The translations under genes were made by a program, and so were the position numbers. Below the pieces are notes generated by a model. It saw only the letters and a list, made by a program, of their open reading frames with translations. It was not told where the DNA came from and did no database searches. Shown here one piece after another: positions 5,699 through 11,985 of a DNA stretch of 11,985 bases; position 1 is the stretch's first letter; the number at the start of each line of letters is the position of its first letter. The stretch comes from Chloroflexota bacterium (GTDB taxonomy: Bacteria; Chloroflexota; Ktedonobacteria; Ktedonobacterales; Ktedonobacteraceae). The stretch covers positions 1 through 11,985 of the forward strand of contig VBHV01000104.1 in assembly GCA_005881995.1 (NCBI GenBank). Reading direction: 5' to 3'.

Positions 5699-7132
5699 AT
5701 GGATCGACACCCACGAATCGCCTTTTTCAGTGAACATGCCAGTCCCCTCGCATTACTGGGAAGCGAGGATGCCGGCGGACAAAATGTCTACCTCGATGAG
5801 GTGAGCCGCCATCTGGCGCAACGTGGCTATGCTGTTGATATCTTCACCCGCTGTGATAGCTATGATGTGCCGGAGGTCGTGAACTATGCCCCTGGTGTAC
5901 GGGTGATCCACCTGGGCGCCGGTCCAGCGCAATTTCTCGCGAAAGATGATCTTTGGAAGTACATGCCCGATTTTCGCGAGGCGTTCCTGCGTTTTATGGC
6001 GTATGATGATGTCAGTTACGATCTTCTTCACGGCAATTTCTGGATGTCTGGCTGGGTCGTGTCCGAGTTGCAGCACAGCCTGCATATTCCGGCAGTGCAG
6101 ATTTTCCATGCTCTCGGCAAAACCAAACACCGCCATCAGGGAACGATGGATAGCAGTCCACCGGAGCGCATTGCCACCGAAATTGCCACCATGCAGCAGG
6201 TAGATCGCATTATTGCCCAGTGCCCTGCCGAATGGGCCGAGCTGGTCGAGGATTATGGCGTTAACCCGGCTAAAGTGGTGGTCATTCCATCGGCTGTGAA
6301 TACACAAACCTTCCATCCAGTGCCGCGTGACGAAGCACGGCGACATATCGGGTTAGAGACTGGCGAACTGCTGATCGTCTATGTGGGCCGCATGTTGCCG
6401 CGTAAGGATGCACGCAACATCGTGCGCGCTCTCGCGTTATTGATGCGCTGGCAAGAACAAGGCATACTATCTGGCCCTCCGCTGCCGCCGCTTCGTCTCC
6501 TGCTGGTTGGCGGCCAGACGGAGGAACCGAATCCCATCGCCACACCAGAAATCGGCATCTTGCAGAGCCTGGCCCAGGAACTGGGAGTAGCGGACAACAT
6601 CACCTTCGCTGGCAAACGACAACAACAGGAACTGCGCTACTTTTACAGTGCAGGTGACGTAGTTGTCACCACTCCCTGGTATGAACCCTTTGGCCTCACG
6701 CCTCTTGAAGCGATGGCCTGTGGACGACCCGTCATTGGTTCAGCTGTAGGTGGCATTCGCTTTACTATTAAAAATGGTGAGACTGGATTCCTCGTCCCGC
6801 CATTTGATCCAGAGATGCTGGCTGTGCGCCTCTATCAACTTCTCAGTCAGCCTGCATTGGGTGATCGTATGGGGAAAGCCGCGCGTTTGCGAGTAGAGCG
6901 CACTTTTACCTGGCCCGTTGTCGCCATGCGCACTGATCTGCTCTATCAAACGCTACTCAAAACACACACGCATGCATCGCTAAGCGTCCCTGCTCGTGGT
7001 AAACAACCACTCTCCCTGGAAAAGATGAGGATGCGCCGCACGACGCACACATATGGATTGCGCTCTATCGCACCACTTCACTCACCGGAAGTTACAGGAT
7101 TACCATCGATGGAGGATGAACTGTGGCGCTGA
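5699..7132 (+). CDS. GT4 glycosyltransferase, sucrose-phosphate synthase/MshA-like
   Basis: A 477-residue retaining GT-B enzyme. The N-terminal acceptor domain has the sucrose-synthase/MshA signature EDAGGQNVYLDEVSRHLAQR (23-42), followed by the LLHGNFWMSGWV region (109-120). The donor domain carries VGRMLPRKDARNIVRAL (229-245) with phosphate-binding Arg231 and Lys236. The complete E-x7-E motif is Glu329 and Glu337 in WYEPFGLTPLEAMACGRPVI, and ETGFLVPPFDPE closes the fold. After about residue 421 there is a 55-residue tail rich in basic residues, Ser and Thr that is not part of the GT4 domain. ATG 5699 follows AAGGA (5684-5688) and is 6 bases after the previous stop. The gene overlaps the next by 10 bases. 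Relatives make sucrose phosphate, GlcNAc-inositol or capsular glycans, and the context argues for glycan assembly. Confidence 0.9.
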   Translation: MDRHPRIAFFSEHASPLALLGSEDAGGQNVYLDEVSRHLAQRGYAVDIFTRCDSYDVPEVVNYAPGVRVIHLGAGPAQFLAKDDLWKYMPDFREAFLRFMAYDDVSYDLLHGNFWMSGWVVSELQHSLHIPAVQIFHALGKTKHRHQGTMDSSPPERIATEIATMQQVDRIIAQCPAEWAELVEDYGVNPAKVVVIPSAVNTQTFHPVPRDEARRHIGLETGELLIVYVGRMLPRKDARNIVRALALLMRWQEQGILSGPPLPPLRLLLVGGQTEEPNPIATPEIGILQSLAQELGVADNITFAGKRQQQELRYFYSAGDVVVTTPWYEPFGLTPLEAMACGRPVIGSAVGGIRFTIKNGETGFLVPPFDPEMLAVRLYQLLSQPALGDRMGKAARLRVERTFTWPVVAMRTDLLYQTLLKTHTHASLSVPARGKQPLSLEKMRMRRTTHTYGLRSIAPLHSPEVTGLPSMEDELWR

Positions 7133-7986
7133 TTGATGTACTGATTCCCACCTATCGACGCAAAACTGGCCTGGCTGTCGTCTTGACAAGTCTACTGGGC
7201 CAGACGTTTCGCGATTTCAATGTCATCATCTCTGATCAGACCGAGGAAGAGAGCTACCTGGATAGCATAGAGATCGCGACGCTGGTGCGGGCATTGCGCT
7301 GGCATGGACATCGTGTCGCTCTGCATCGTCATCTACCGCGTAGGGGCCTTGCCGAACAGCGACAGTTCTTGCTCGAGCAGAGTCGCGCACCCTATGTGCA
7401 TTACCTCGACGATGATGTGCTGTTAGACCCGCCTGTCATGGAGCGCATGCTGCGCGTGTTGCAGGCCGAAGGCTGTGGTTTTGTAGGTTGTCCGGCTACC
7501 GGCCTCGCTTATCTGGATGATATACGGCCACAGCAGCAGCATATCGAACTCTGGACAGGGCCGGTAGAAGCAGAGCCGTTCGACGAGCAATCTATTCCCT
7601 GGGAACGGCACCTGGTGAATAACGCTGCCAATCCACTGCACCTGGAACAGCAGTTAGCTCCAGATAGGAGGATCGTGCGCTACAAGATCGCCTGGGTGGG
7701 TGGCGCTAACTTGCTCTTCGATCGCGCCAAATTGATGGATGTGGGCGGTTTCTCCTGGTGGCATCGCCTGCCGCCGGAGCATGCCGGGGAGGAGGTCGTC
7801 GTCCAGTTCTTGCTGCTCCACAAATATGGCGGGTGTGGCATCCTGCCAAGCGGTACCTACCATCTTGGCTTACCAACTACTGTAGAAGACCGGCGTCATA
7901 ATGCCATCTCTCTCTTTGGAGAATTGATCCAGGAAATGGAAGCCGGGAAATTCATGCCCGCTCAGAAGGTGAGGAACTACTCGTGA
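7123..7986 (+). CDS. Glycosyltransferase family 2 (GT-A)
   Basis: A 287-residue GT-A glycosyltransferase. The nucleotide-binding start is IDVLIPTYRRKTGLAVVLTS (4-23), followed by VIISDQTEEES (34-44). The metal-binding DxD is Asp96-Asp97-Asp98 in YVHYLDDDVLL. The acceptor side shows KIAWVGGANLLFDRAKLMDV (188-207), the usual GT2 sequence. HAGEEVVVQFLL (220-231) matches the position of the catalytic E/D-D region. GTG 7123 follows GGAGG (7111-7115) and overlaps the previous gene by 10 bases. The stop overlaps the SDR start (GTGA). No transmembrane helices are seen, so it is a soluble or peripheral enzyme rather than a processive synthase. Substrate unknown. Confidence 0.88.
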   Translation: MALIDVLIPTYRRKTGLAVVLTSLLGQTFRDFNVIISDQTEEESYLDSIEIATLVRALRWHGHRVALHRHLPRRGLAEQRQFLLEQSRAPYVHYLDDDVLLDPPVMERMLRVLQAEGCGFVGCPATGLAYLDDIRPQQQHIELWTGPVEAEPFDEQSIPWERHLVNNAANPLHLEQQLAPDRRIVRYKIAWVGGANLLFDRAKLMDVGGFSWWHRLPPEHAGEEVVVQFLLLHKYGGCGILPSGTYHLGLPTTVEDRRHNAISLFGELIQEMEAGKFMPAQKVRNYS

Positions 7987-8726
7987 AGGAACAGAGCTTA
8001 CAGGGAAAAGTTCCCCTGGTCACGGGAGCAGGAAGCGGCCTGGGGGAAGCTACCGCCCTGGCCTTTGCGCGTGCTGGTTGCGCTGTAGTCTGCGTCGATA
8101 TACATGCGCAAGCTGCCCAGCGTGTCTCCCAAAACCTGGGGCAATACGACGTTGGCAGCCTTGCCCTGGCTTGTGATGTGAGTAATGCTGAGCAGGTATT
8201 CAGGGCGGTGCAGATGGTGAGCGCACGTTTTGGGCGCCTGGATATTGTCGTCAACTGCGCCGCCATCGATCATACGTTATCGGTGGATGAGATGACTATT
8301 GAGCAATGGAACCGGGTGATCGATGTCAATCTCAATGGGCCATTCTTGTTTGCGAAGGCTGTCTGGCCTCTGATGTGCAAGCAGCAGAGCGGCCATATCA
8401 TCAATATTGCCTCGACTGCCGCGACTCGCGCCTGGGCGAATGCGGCGGCCTACCATGCCTCAAAGTGGGGGCTGGTTGGCTTTGGGCGGGCGCTAGGCGT
8501 CGAGGGGCGACCCGATGGTATTCGTGTCACGACCATCATACCAGGAGGGATGAAGACCCACTTCTTCGATCGCTTTGTGGAGCAGGGTATTCCGATGCCT
8601 GAAGAGCGCAACCTGCAAGACCCCGCCACCGTCGCCAATGTGATTGTGTTTGCCGCGCAGGTTCCACCTGAGTCGGCGTTGCAGGAGGTCATCATTACCC
8701 CGTTGACCGAAACGAGCTGGCCCTGA
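7983..8726 (+). CDS. Classical short-chain dehydrogenase/reductase
   Basis: A 247-residue NAD(P)-dependent oxidoreductase of the classical SDR type. The cofactor motif is TGAGSGLG (14-21), and Asp39 at the end of the second strand points to NAD rather than NADP. CDV (64-66) contacts adenine. The usual NNAG is replaced by NCAA (91-94). The catalytic set is complete: Asn116 region (DVNLNGP), Ser144, Tyr157 and Lys161 in YHASK. PGG (187-189) and an MKTHFF segment form the substrate flap. GTG 7983 overlaps the GT2 stop, with a GAGG site at 7971-7974. Classical SDRs of this size resemble 3-oxoacyl-ACP reductase or sugar/polyol dehydrogenases. It is not the extended SDR type that epimerises or dehydrates nucleotide sugars (HldD, GMD), so it does not fill the missing pathway step. 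It may oxidise or reduce a sugar intermediate. Confidence 0.9.
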   Translation: MKEQSLQGKVPLVTGAGSGLGEATALAFARAGCAVVCVDIHAQAAQRVSQNLGQYDVGSLALACDVSNAEQVFRAVQMVSARFGRLDIVVNCAAIDHTLSVDEMTIEQWNRVIDVNLNGPFLFAKAVWPLMCKQQSGHIINIASTAATRAWANAAAYHASKWGLVGFGRALGVEGRPDGIRVTTIIPGGMKTHFFDRFVEQGIPMPEERNLQDPATVANVIVFAAQVPPESALQEVIITPLTETSWP

Positions 8727-8743
8727 GCCTGCAAGGAGAGTCT

Positions 8744-9883
8744 ATGGTCATTGTGCGCGCACCTGTCCGCGTCAGTTTTGGAGGTGGTGGAACGGACCTG
8801 GCGGCTTATTACGCCCATTTTGGCGGCCTGGTCGTCAGCACGGCAATCACTCGCTATTGCTCTGTGGTGGTCTGCCCGTCAGTCGATGGCAGTATCCGCA
8901 TTCATTCTGCTGACTATCGCACATGGGAGATGTACCCGCGCGGCGAAATTCCCCCGGTGGAAGGCATCCTGTCATTACCTAAAGTCGCCATTGCGCACTT
9001 CGCCGACCTGGGATTACGCAAAAAGGGCGTTGACCTGTACCTCTTCTCGGAAGTTCCTCCAGGAAGCGGACTTGGCTCATCGAGCGCGATGGCGGTTGCA
9101 TTGGTGCGCGCGCTTGCTGCCCACGTCGGACTGGTCCTGAGCGCGATGGAAGTGGCTGAACTTGCCTGCTCATTGGAAATCGAATTGCTGCGCATGCCCA
9201 TTGGCAAGCAGGATCAGTATGCCAGCGCCTGTGGTGGGTTGAATACCATCACCTTCACGGCGAATGGTGTATACGTGGAGCCGCTCGTATTGCGGAAGAA
9301 CGTACTTGCCTCTTTGCAAAGCAGCCTGCTGCTCTTCTCTACCGGACAGACGCACAACTCGGCCACCATTCTCGATCAACAGCGCCGGGATACGCAGGCG
9401 AAGCCGGAGGTTATTCGTTCCTTGCATCAGATCAAGCTACTGGCGTTAGAGATGCGCGAGGCGCTGCTGACCGGAAACCTGGAGCGTTTCGGACAGCTGC
9501 TTGACCTGGGATGGCAGGTGAAGCGCAGGTTATCAAAAAATGTCTCCACTACGGCGATTGACTGCTACTATGAAACAGCCCGCGGAGCCGGTGCGTTGGG
9601 CGGGAAGATTGTTGGCGCTGGAGGAGGAGGCTATCTTTTGCTCTATTGCCCGATTCATCGCCAGCGAAGGTTGCGGGAAGCGATGACCGAACTTGGTCTG
9701 GTTGAGATGTCATTTGATTTTGATTTCGCCGGGGTGCAGGTGATAACTGATGCTCTGACCCAGGAAGAACGTATGTCACGCTCTTCTGGGACATTTGCTT
9801 CGTCTCTTCATGCTCCTGTGTTCATGCGAGAGCAAGCATCTTCACTGTCCTCGCCCGTGAGCTGGTTTTTTGACCGCTTGTGA
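8744..9883 (+). CDS. hddA: D-glycero-alpha-D-manno-heptose 7-phosphate 1-kinase (GHMP family)
   Basis: A 379-residue GHMP kinase that would phosphorylate C1 of heptose 7-phosphate to the alpha-1,7-bisphosphate, the GDP-heptose branch. Motif 1 is RAPVRVSFGGGGTDLAAYY (5-23), with the FGGGGTDL form specific to HddA/fucokinase-like members. The ATP loop is EVPPGSGLGSSSAMAVAL (103-120). GKQDQYASACGGLN (154-167) carries the catalytic Asp157. Motif 3 is GGKIVGAGGGGYLLLY (286-301). The domain ends around FAGVQVI (328-334); 45 further residues are Ser-rich and absent from typical members of about 340 residues. ATG 8744 has AAGGAG at 8733-8738, and the gene begins 17 bases after the SDR stop. L-fucose or other sugar kinase activity is the alternative, but co-location with gmhA and gmhB favours heptose. 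Confidence 0.88.
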   Translation: MVIVRAPVRVSFGGGGTDLAAYYAHFGGLVVSTAITRYCSVVVCPSVDGSIRIHSADYRTWEMYPRGEIPPVEGILSLPKVAIAHFADLGLRKKGVDLYLFSEVPPGSGLGSSSAMAVALVRALAAHVGLVLSAMEVAELACSLEIELLRMPIGKQDQYASACGGLNTITFTANGVYVEPLVLRKNVLASLQSSLLLFSTGQTHNSATILDQQRRDTQAKPEVIRSLHQIKLLALEMREALLTGNLERFGQLLDLGWQVKRRLSKNVSTTAIDCYYETARGAGALGGKIVGAGGGGYLLLYCPIHRQRRLREAMTELGLVEMSFDFDFAGVQVITDALTQEERMSRSSGTFASSLHAPVFMREQASSLSSPVSWFFDRL

Positions 9884-9899
9884 AATGTAGGTGATAACA

Positions 9900-10541
9900 A
9901 TGTACGATGAAATTGCGAGTTACTGGCGTTCACTGGTTGACGTGATGCAATCCATATCGAGTGACACCCTTGCACAAGTTGCTGATATGCTCTTCTCCTG
10001 TTATCGAAGAGGTAGTACCGTCTTTCTACTTGGCAACGGCGGCAGCGCTGCCACCGCCTCACACTTTGCCTGCGACCTGGCAAAAGGCACACGCGCGACT
10101 GGTCTACCTGCCTTCCGCGTGATTCCTCTCAGCGACAATGTGCCGCTCATGACCGCCTGGGCCAACGATACAAGCTATGATCGTATCTTTGCGGAGCAGC
10201 TATCCGCGCTGGTGCGCCCCGATGACCTGGTAATTGTCATCAGCGCGAGCGGCAACTCGCCTAACGTCCTGGCGGCTGCCGGTGTTGCCCAGGAAGCAGG
10301 CGCCCTGGTAATTGCCCTGACCGGTCAAAGCGGCGGACAACTCTATACCATGGCCGATCTCTCGATCCTGGTTCCTTCAACATCCATTGAGCAGGTCGAG
10401 GATGCGCATCTTGCTATCGCGCACAGCCTCTGCGTCGCGCTGCGCCAGCGACTCTTCGCGGAATCCGCCTTACTGGAGGTAGAGCAGTCCGTCTTTCATA
10501 GCCTGATGGCGGAAACGGCCATTGGGGAATTGAATATATAA
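9900..10541 (+). CDS. Second SIS-domain sugar-phosphate isomerase, GmhA-like paralogue
   Basis: A 213-residue SIS-domain protein of the same COG0279-type family as GmhA but of a different subgroup. The phosphate loop is LLGNGGSAATASHFACDLAK (43-62): His55 is kept, but the catalytic Glu is Asp59. The second loop SASGNSPNV (115-123) has the canonical Asn that the first paralogue lacks. In the C-terminal helix His170 and His175 are kept, while the Gln172 equivalent is Glu167. A last segment of about 30 residues (185-213) extends past GmhA. ATG 9900 is preferred over GTG 9891 because AGGTGA (9889-9894) precedes it, though the spacing is short. It follows hddA by 16 bases and closes the operon. 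It may be a sedoheptulose 7-phosphate isomerase variant, or act on another ketose or aldose phosphate. Confidence 0.87.
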   Translation: MYDEIASYWRSLVDVMQSISSDTLAQVADMLFSCYRRGSTVFLLGNGGSAATASHFACDLAKGTRATGLPAFRVIPLSDNVPLMTAWANDTSYDRIFAEQLSALVRPDDLVIVISASGNSPNVLAAAGVAQEAGALVIALTGQSGGQLYTMADLSILVPSTSIEQVEDAHLAIAHSLCVALRQRLFAESALLEVEQSVFHSLMAETAIGELNI

Positions 10542-10565
10542 GAGGATGCCGGTTCTGGCATCCTC
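10542..10565. terminator. Hairpin between convergent genes, probable terminator
   Basis: GAGGATGCC (10542-10550) pairs perfectly with GGCATCCTC (10557-10565) around the loop GGTTCT. It starts one base after the SIS stop and overlaps the stop of the minus-strand oxidoreductase. No T-tract follows on the plus strand; on the minus strand it runs into TTATATATT, so it terminates better in that direction. It may block read-through both ways. Confidence 0.6.
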
Positions 10566-11487
10566 ATCGCACATGCGGCATGACTTCCTGCGCAAATTGC
10601 TCGATCTGCTCCACCCGGTCGGGCCAGCGCGGCGCTATAAATTGCAGGGCGAGATGTTCAACACCGATAGCGCGGTATGCCCTGATCGCCTCGACAAGCT
10701 GTTCAGGTGTGCCACGCAGTCGCCGTTCATCTTGCGGTACGGCCTGCTTCGTGACCTCGATAGGGCGGCAGCAGGTGAGCTGAATCTGCTGGGGGTCGCG
10801 GCCAGCTTCCGCGGCCAGGCGTAACACATTGTGGTACCCATCTCGAAGTTCGCCTGTTGTGATGTCCACGAAGTAAGGAAACCACGCGTCGCCGTATTGC
10901 GCCGTGCGTTTCTGCGCCGCGCTGCCCTCTCCTCCGACCCAGATGGGAATGCGCGGGGTGGGTTTGGGGTAGAATGCCAGGTCGCGCAGGTGGTAGTATT
11001 GCCCATCGAAGTCGATGTGTTCCTCTGTCCACAGGCGCGAGACGATTTGTAGTTGTTCATCGGTCATACGCCCCCGTTCCTTGAACGGAACGCCCAGTGC
11101 GGCGAACTCTTCCTCCATCCAGCCAACCCCCACGCCCATAATCAGGCGACCGCGCGAGAGTTGCTCGATAGAGGCTGCCACACGTGTCCAGTAAAGCGGG
11201 TGACGATAGGGCAGCACCAGCACGCTGATACCAAGTGTAATCTTCTCGGTGCAGCCGGCCAGGAATGCCAGGCACGTCATCGAATCGAGGAAAGGCCGGT
11301 CAGGCGGGACGATGAACTCGTGATTTTCACTATAGGGATAGGTAGTCGAAATCTTCCAGGGTGTGACAACGCGATCCGCCGACCAGACCACGTCGAATCC
11401 CTGGGCCTCCGCGCTGCGCGCTGCCCCCATGAGCGTATCTGGCCCCGCCGCGCGGCCTGAGATCGGGAGAAAGACACCAAGCTTCAT
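10564..11487 (-). CDS. LLM-class F420-dependent oxidoreductase (Rv2161c/TIGR03619-like)
   Basis: A 307-residue luciferase-like TIM-barrel flavin/F420 oxidoreductase. The N-terminus MKLGVFLPISG (1-11), then AEAQGFDVVWSADRVVTP (26-43), is typical of the probable F420-dependent Rv2161c family. Further hallmarks are ITLGISVLVLPYRHPLYWTR (83-102), SRGRLIMGVGVGWMEEEFAA (111-130) with the GVGVGW loop, and PRIPIWVGGEGSAA (178-191). The C-terminal GTPEQLVEAIRAYRAIGVEH (259-278) closes the barrel. Length is normal. The start at 11487 is chosen over longer readings (11532, 11502) because AAGGAG (11499-11494) lies six bases upstream. Substrate is unknown; F420 rather than FMN dependence is inferred from subfamily resemblance. 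It is convergent with the heptose operon and downstream of the partial gene on the same strand, so it is probably unrelated to glycan synthesis. Confidence 0.91.
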   Translation of the reverse strand: MKLGVFLPISGRAAGPDTLMGAARSAEAQGFDVVWSADRVVTPWKISTTYPYSENHEFIVPPDRPFLDSMTCLAFLAGCTEKITLGISVLVLPYRHPLYWTRVAASIEQLSRGRLIMGVGVGWMEEEFAALGVPFKERGRMTDEQLQIVSRLWTEEHIDFDGQYYHLRDLAFYPKPTPRIPIWVGGEGSAAQKRTAQYGDAWFPYFVDITTGELRDGYHNVLRLAAEAGRDPQQIQLTCCRPIEVTKQAVPQDERRLRGTPEQLVEAIRAYRAIGVEHLALQFIAPRWPDRVEQIEQFAQEVMPHVR

Positions 11488-11528
11488 CGCTGTCTCCTTC
11501 ATGATGTGTCGCCCTGAAAGGTTGCACA

Positions 11529-11985
11529 TCATCCGACGATCTGAACACTGCCATCGCCCTGTAACCCCAGGATTACCGGTGATACCTGCGTACTGATTAC
11601 CAGTATACCCGCAATCAGGCGTAGACGAATAGGGCTACTGACCCCGGAGAACTTCTCCTTAGTGATGCGTTGTACCAGTTCGGGAACTTTTGGCAATGTA
11701 GGCGTGGTGGTTGCTTTTTCGGGTACAAGCGCTCTCGTCACGATCTCCACTCCGTCAGCGAACAGTAAGCCGCCCTGGTCAAGGATGGCCGCGCCGCTGC
11801 AGTGTGAACCGGGAGCGGCAAATGAGGTGCAGAAGCTGGCATAGAATTGTTTCTGCCAATCGCTGTTATCGGGCGAGCGGACGGCGGAGATCAGCGAGAC
11901 GAAGATATGCGGCAGCGTCAATTGCTGCTGTCGCGCCCATTGTACCAGTCCCTGCATGGCGGCGGGATGCACAAATTCGCCGCCG
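11529..11985 (-). CDS. Unrecognised protein, partial (5' end beyond the window)
   Basis: An uninterrupted minus-strand frame enters at the right edge (first full codon at 11984) and ends with TGA at 11529-11531, giving 151 C-terminal residues. Visible pieces include VHPAAMQGLVQWARQQQLTL, a segment HIFVSLISAVRSPDNSDWQK, two Cys (in SFCTSF and SHCSG), and a C-terminal SPIRLRLIAGILVISTQVSP. The last contains a hydrophobic stretch that looks like buried beta-strands rather than a membrane helix. I do not recognise the family. It lies 41 bases upstream of the oxidoreductase start on the same strand, so the two may share a transcript. Coding is supported by frame length and the short gap to a confident gene; a GTG at 11972 could start a shorter version, but no ribosome site is evident there. 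Confidence 0.6.
   Translation of the reverse strand, partial: GGEFVHPAAMQGLVQWARQQQLTLPHIFVSLISAVRSPDNSDWQKQFYASFCTSFAAPGSHCSGAAILDQGGLLFADGVEIVTRALVPEKATTTPTLPKVPELVQRITKEKFSGVSSPIRLRLIAGILVISTQVSPVILGLQGDGSVQIVG

Noticed and set aside
5753..6346. Long minus-strand open frame of 197 codons
   Set aside because: It lies antiparallel to the GT4 gene, which has clear family motifs throughout. It has no recognisable domain or ribosome site and is explained by codon bias on the opposite strand.
10546..10824. Plus-strand frame just after the SIS gene
   Set aside because: It overlaps the terminator hairpin and runs antisense to the well-supported F420-dependent oxidoreductase.
1..11985. CRISPR array, tRNA or rRNA genes, transposase or insertion-sequence ends
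   Set aside because: No regularly spaced long repeats, no cloverleaf-like sequence, no transposase motifs and no terminal inverted repeats were seen on either strand by eye.

Overview
The window looks like a bacterial surface-glycan or glycoconjugate locus. The heptose-1-phosphate branch is represented by gmhA, gmhB and hddA, alongside several glycosyltransferases. The gene mix (an Rv2161c-type LLM-class F420-dependent oxidoreductase, a stand-alone SRPBCC protein, an ECF sigma factor without an obvious anti-sigma partner, several GTG starts, a moderately GC-rich coding sequence with AT-rich intergenic gaps) suggests a Chloroflexota bacterium, probably of the Ktedonobacteria type. That assignment is an inference from gene content and could be wrong.

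Layout. Positions 1-1216 hold the tail of one GT9 (heptosyltransferase-like) gene overlapping, by ATGA, a complete second GT9 gene. Positions 1217-3390 hold two separately transcribed genes, an SRPBCC protein with a disordered Pro/Gly tail and an ECF sigma factor. Each is followed by a strong hairpin, and the gaps contain palindromes, direct repeats and promoter-like boxes. Positions 3391-10541 are one tightly packed eight-gene operon: gmhA, gmhB, a GT4-like glycosyltransferase, a second GT4 glycosyltransferase (sucrose-synthase/MshA-like), a GT2 glycosyltransferase, a classical SDR, hddA and a second SIS-domain isomerase. Junctions are overlaps of 4 to 10 bases or gaps of 6 to 17 bases. A hairpin at 10542-10565 separates this operon from convergent minus-strand genes: an F420-dependent oxidoreductase, preceded by the 3' part of an unrecognised protein that runs off the right edge.

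How the genes work together. GmhA would convert sedoheptulose 7-phosphate to D-glycero-D-manno-heptose 7-phosphate, HddA would phosphorylate C1 (alpha anomer), and GmhB would remove the 7-phosphate to give heptose 1-phosphate. In known pathways HddC then makes GDP-heptose. No nucleotidyltransferase is visible here, so it lies outside the window or is replaced. The GT9, GT4 and GT2 enzymes would assemble a heptose-containing glycan. If the host is a single-membrane Chloroflexota this would not be LPS, which makes the acceptor the main open question. The second SIS protein (altered active-site residues) and the SDR hint at an additional or modified sugar.
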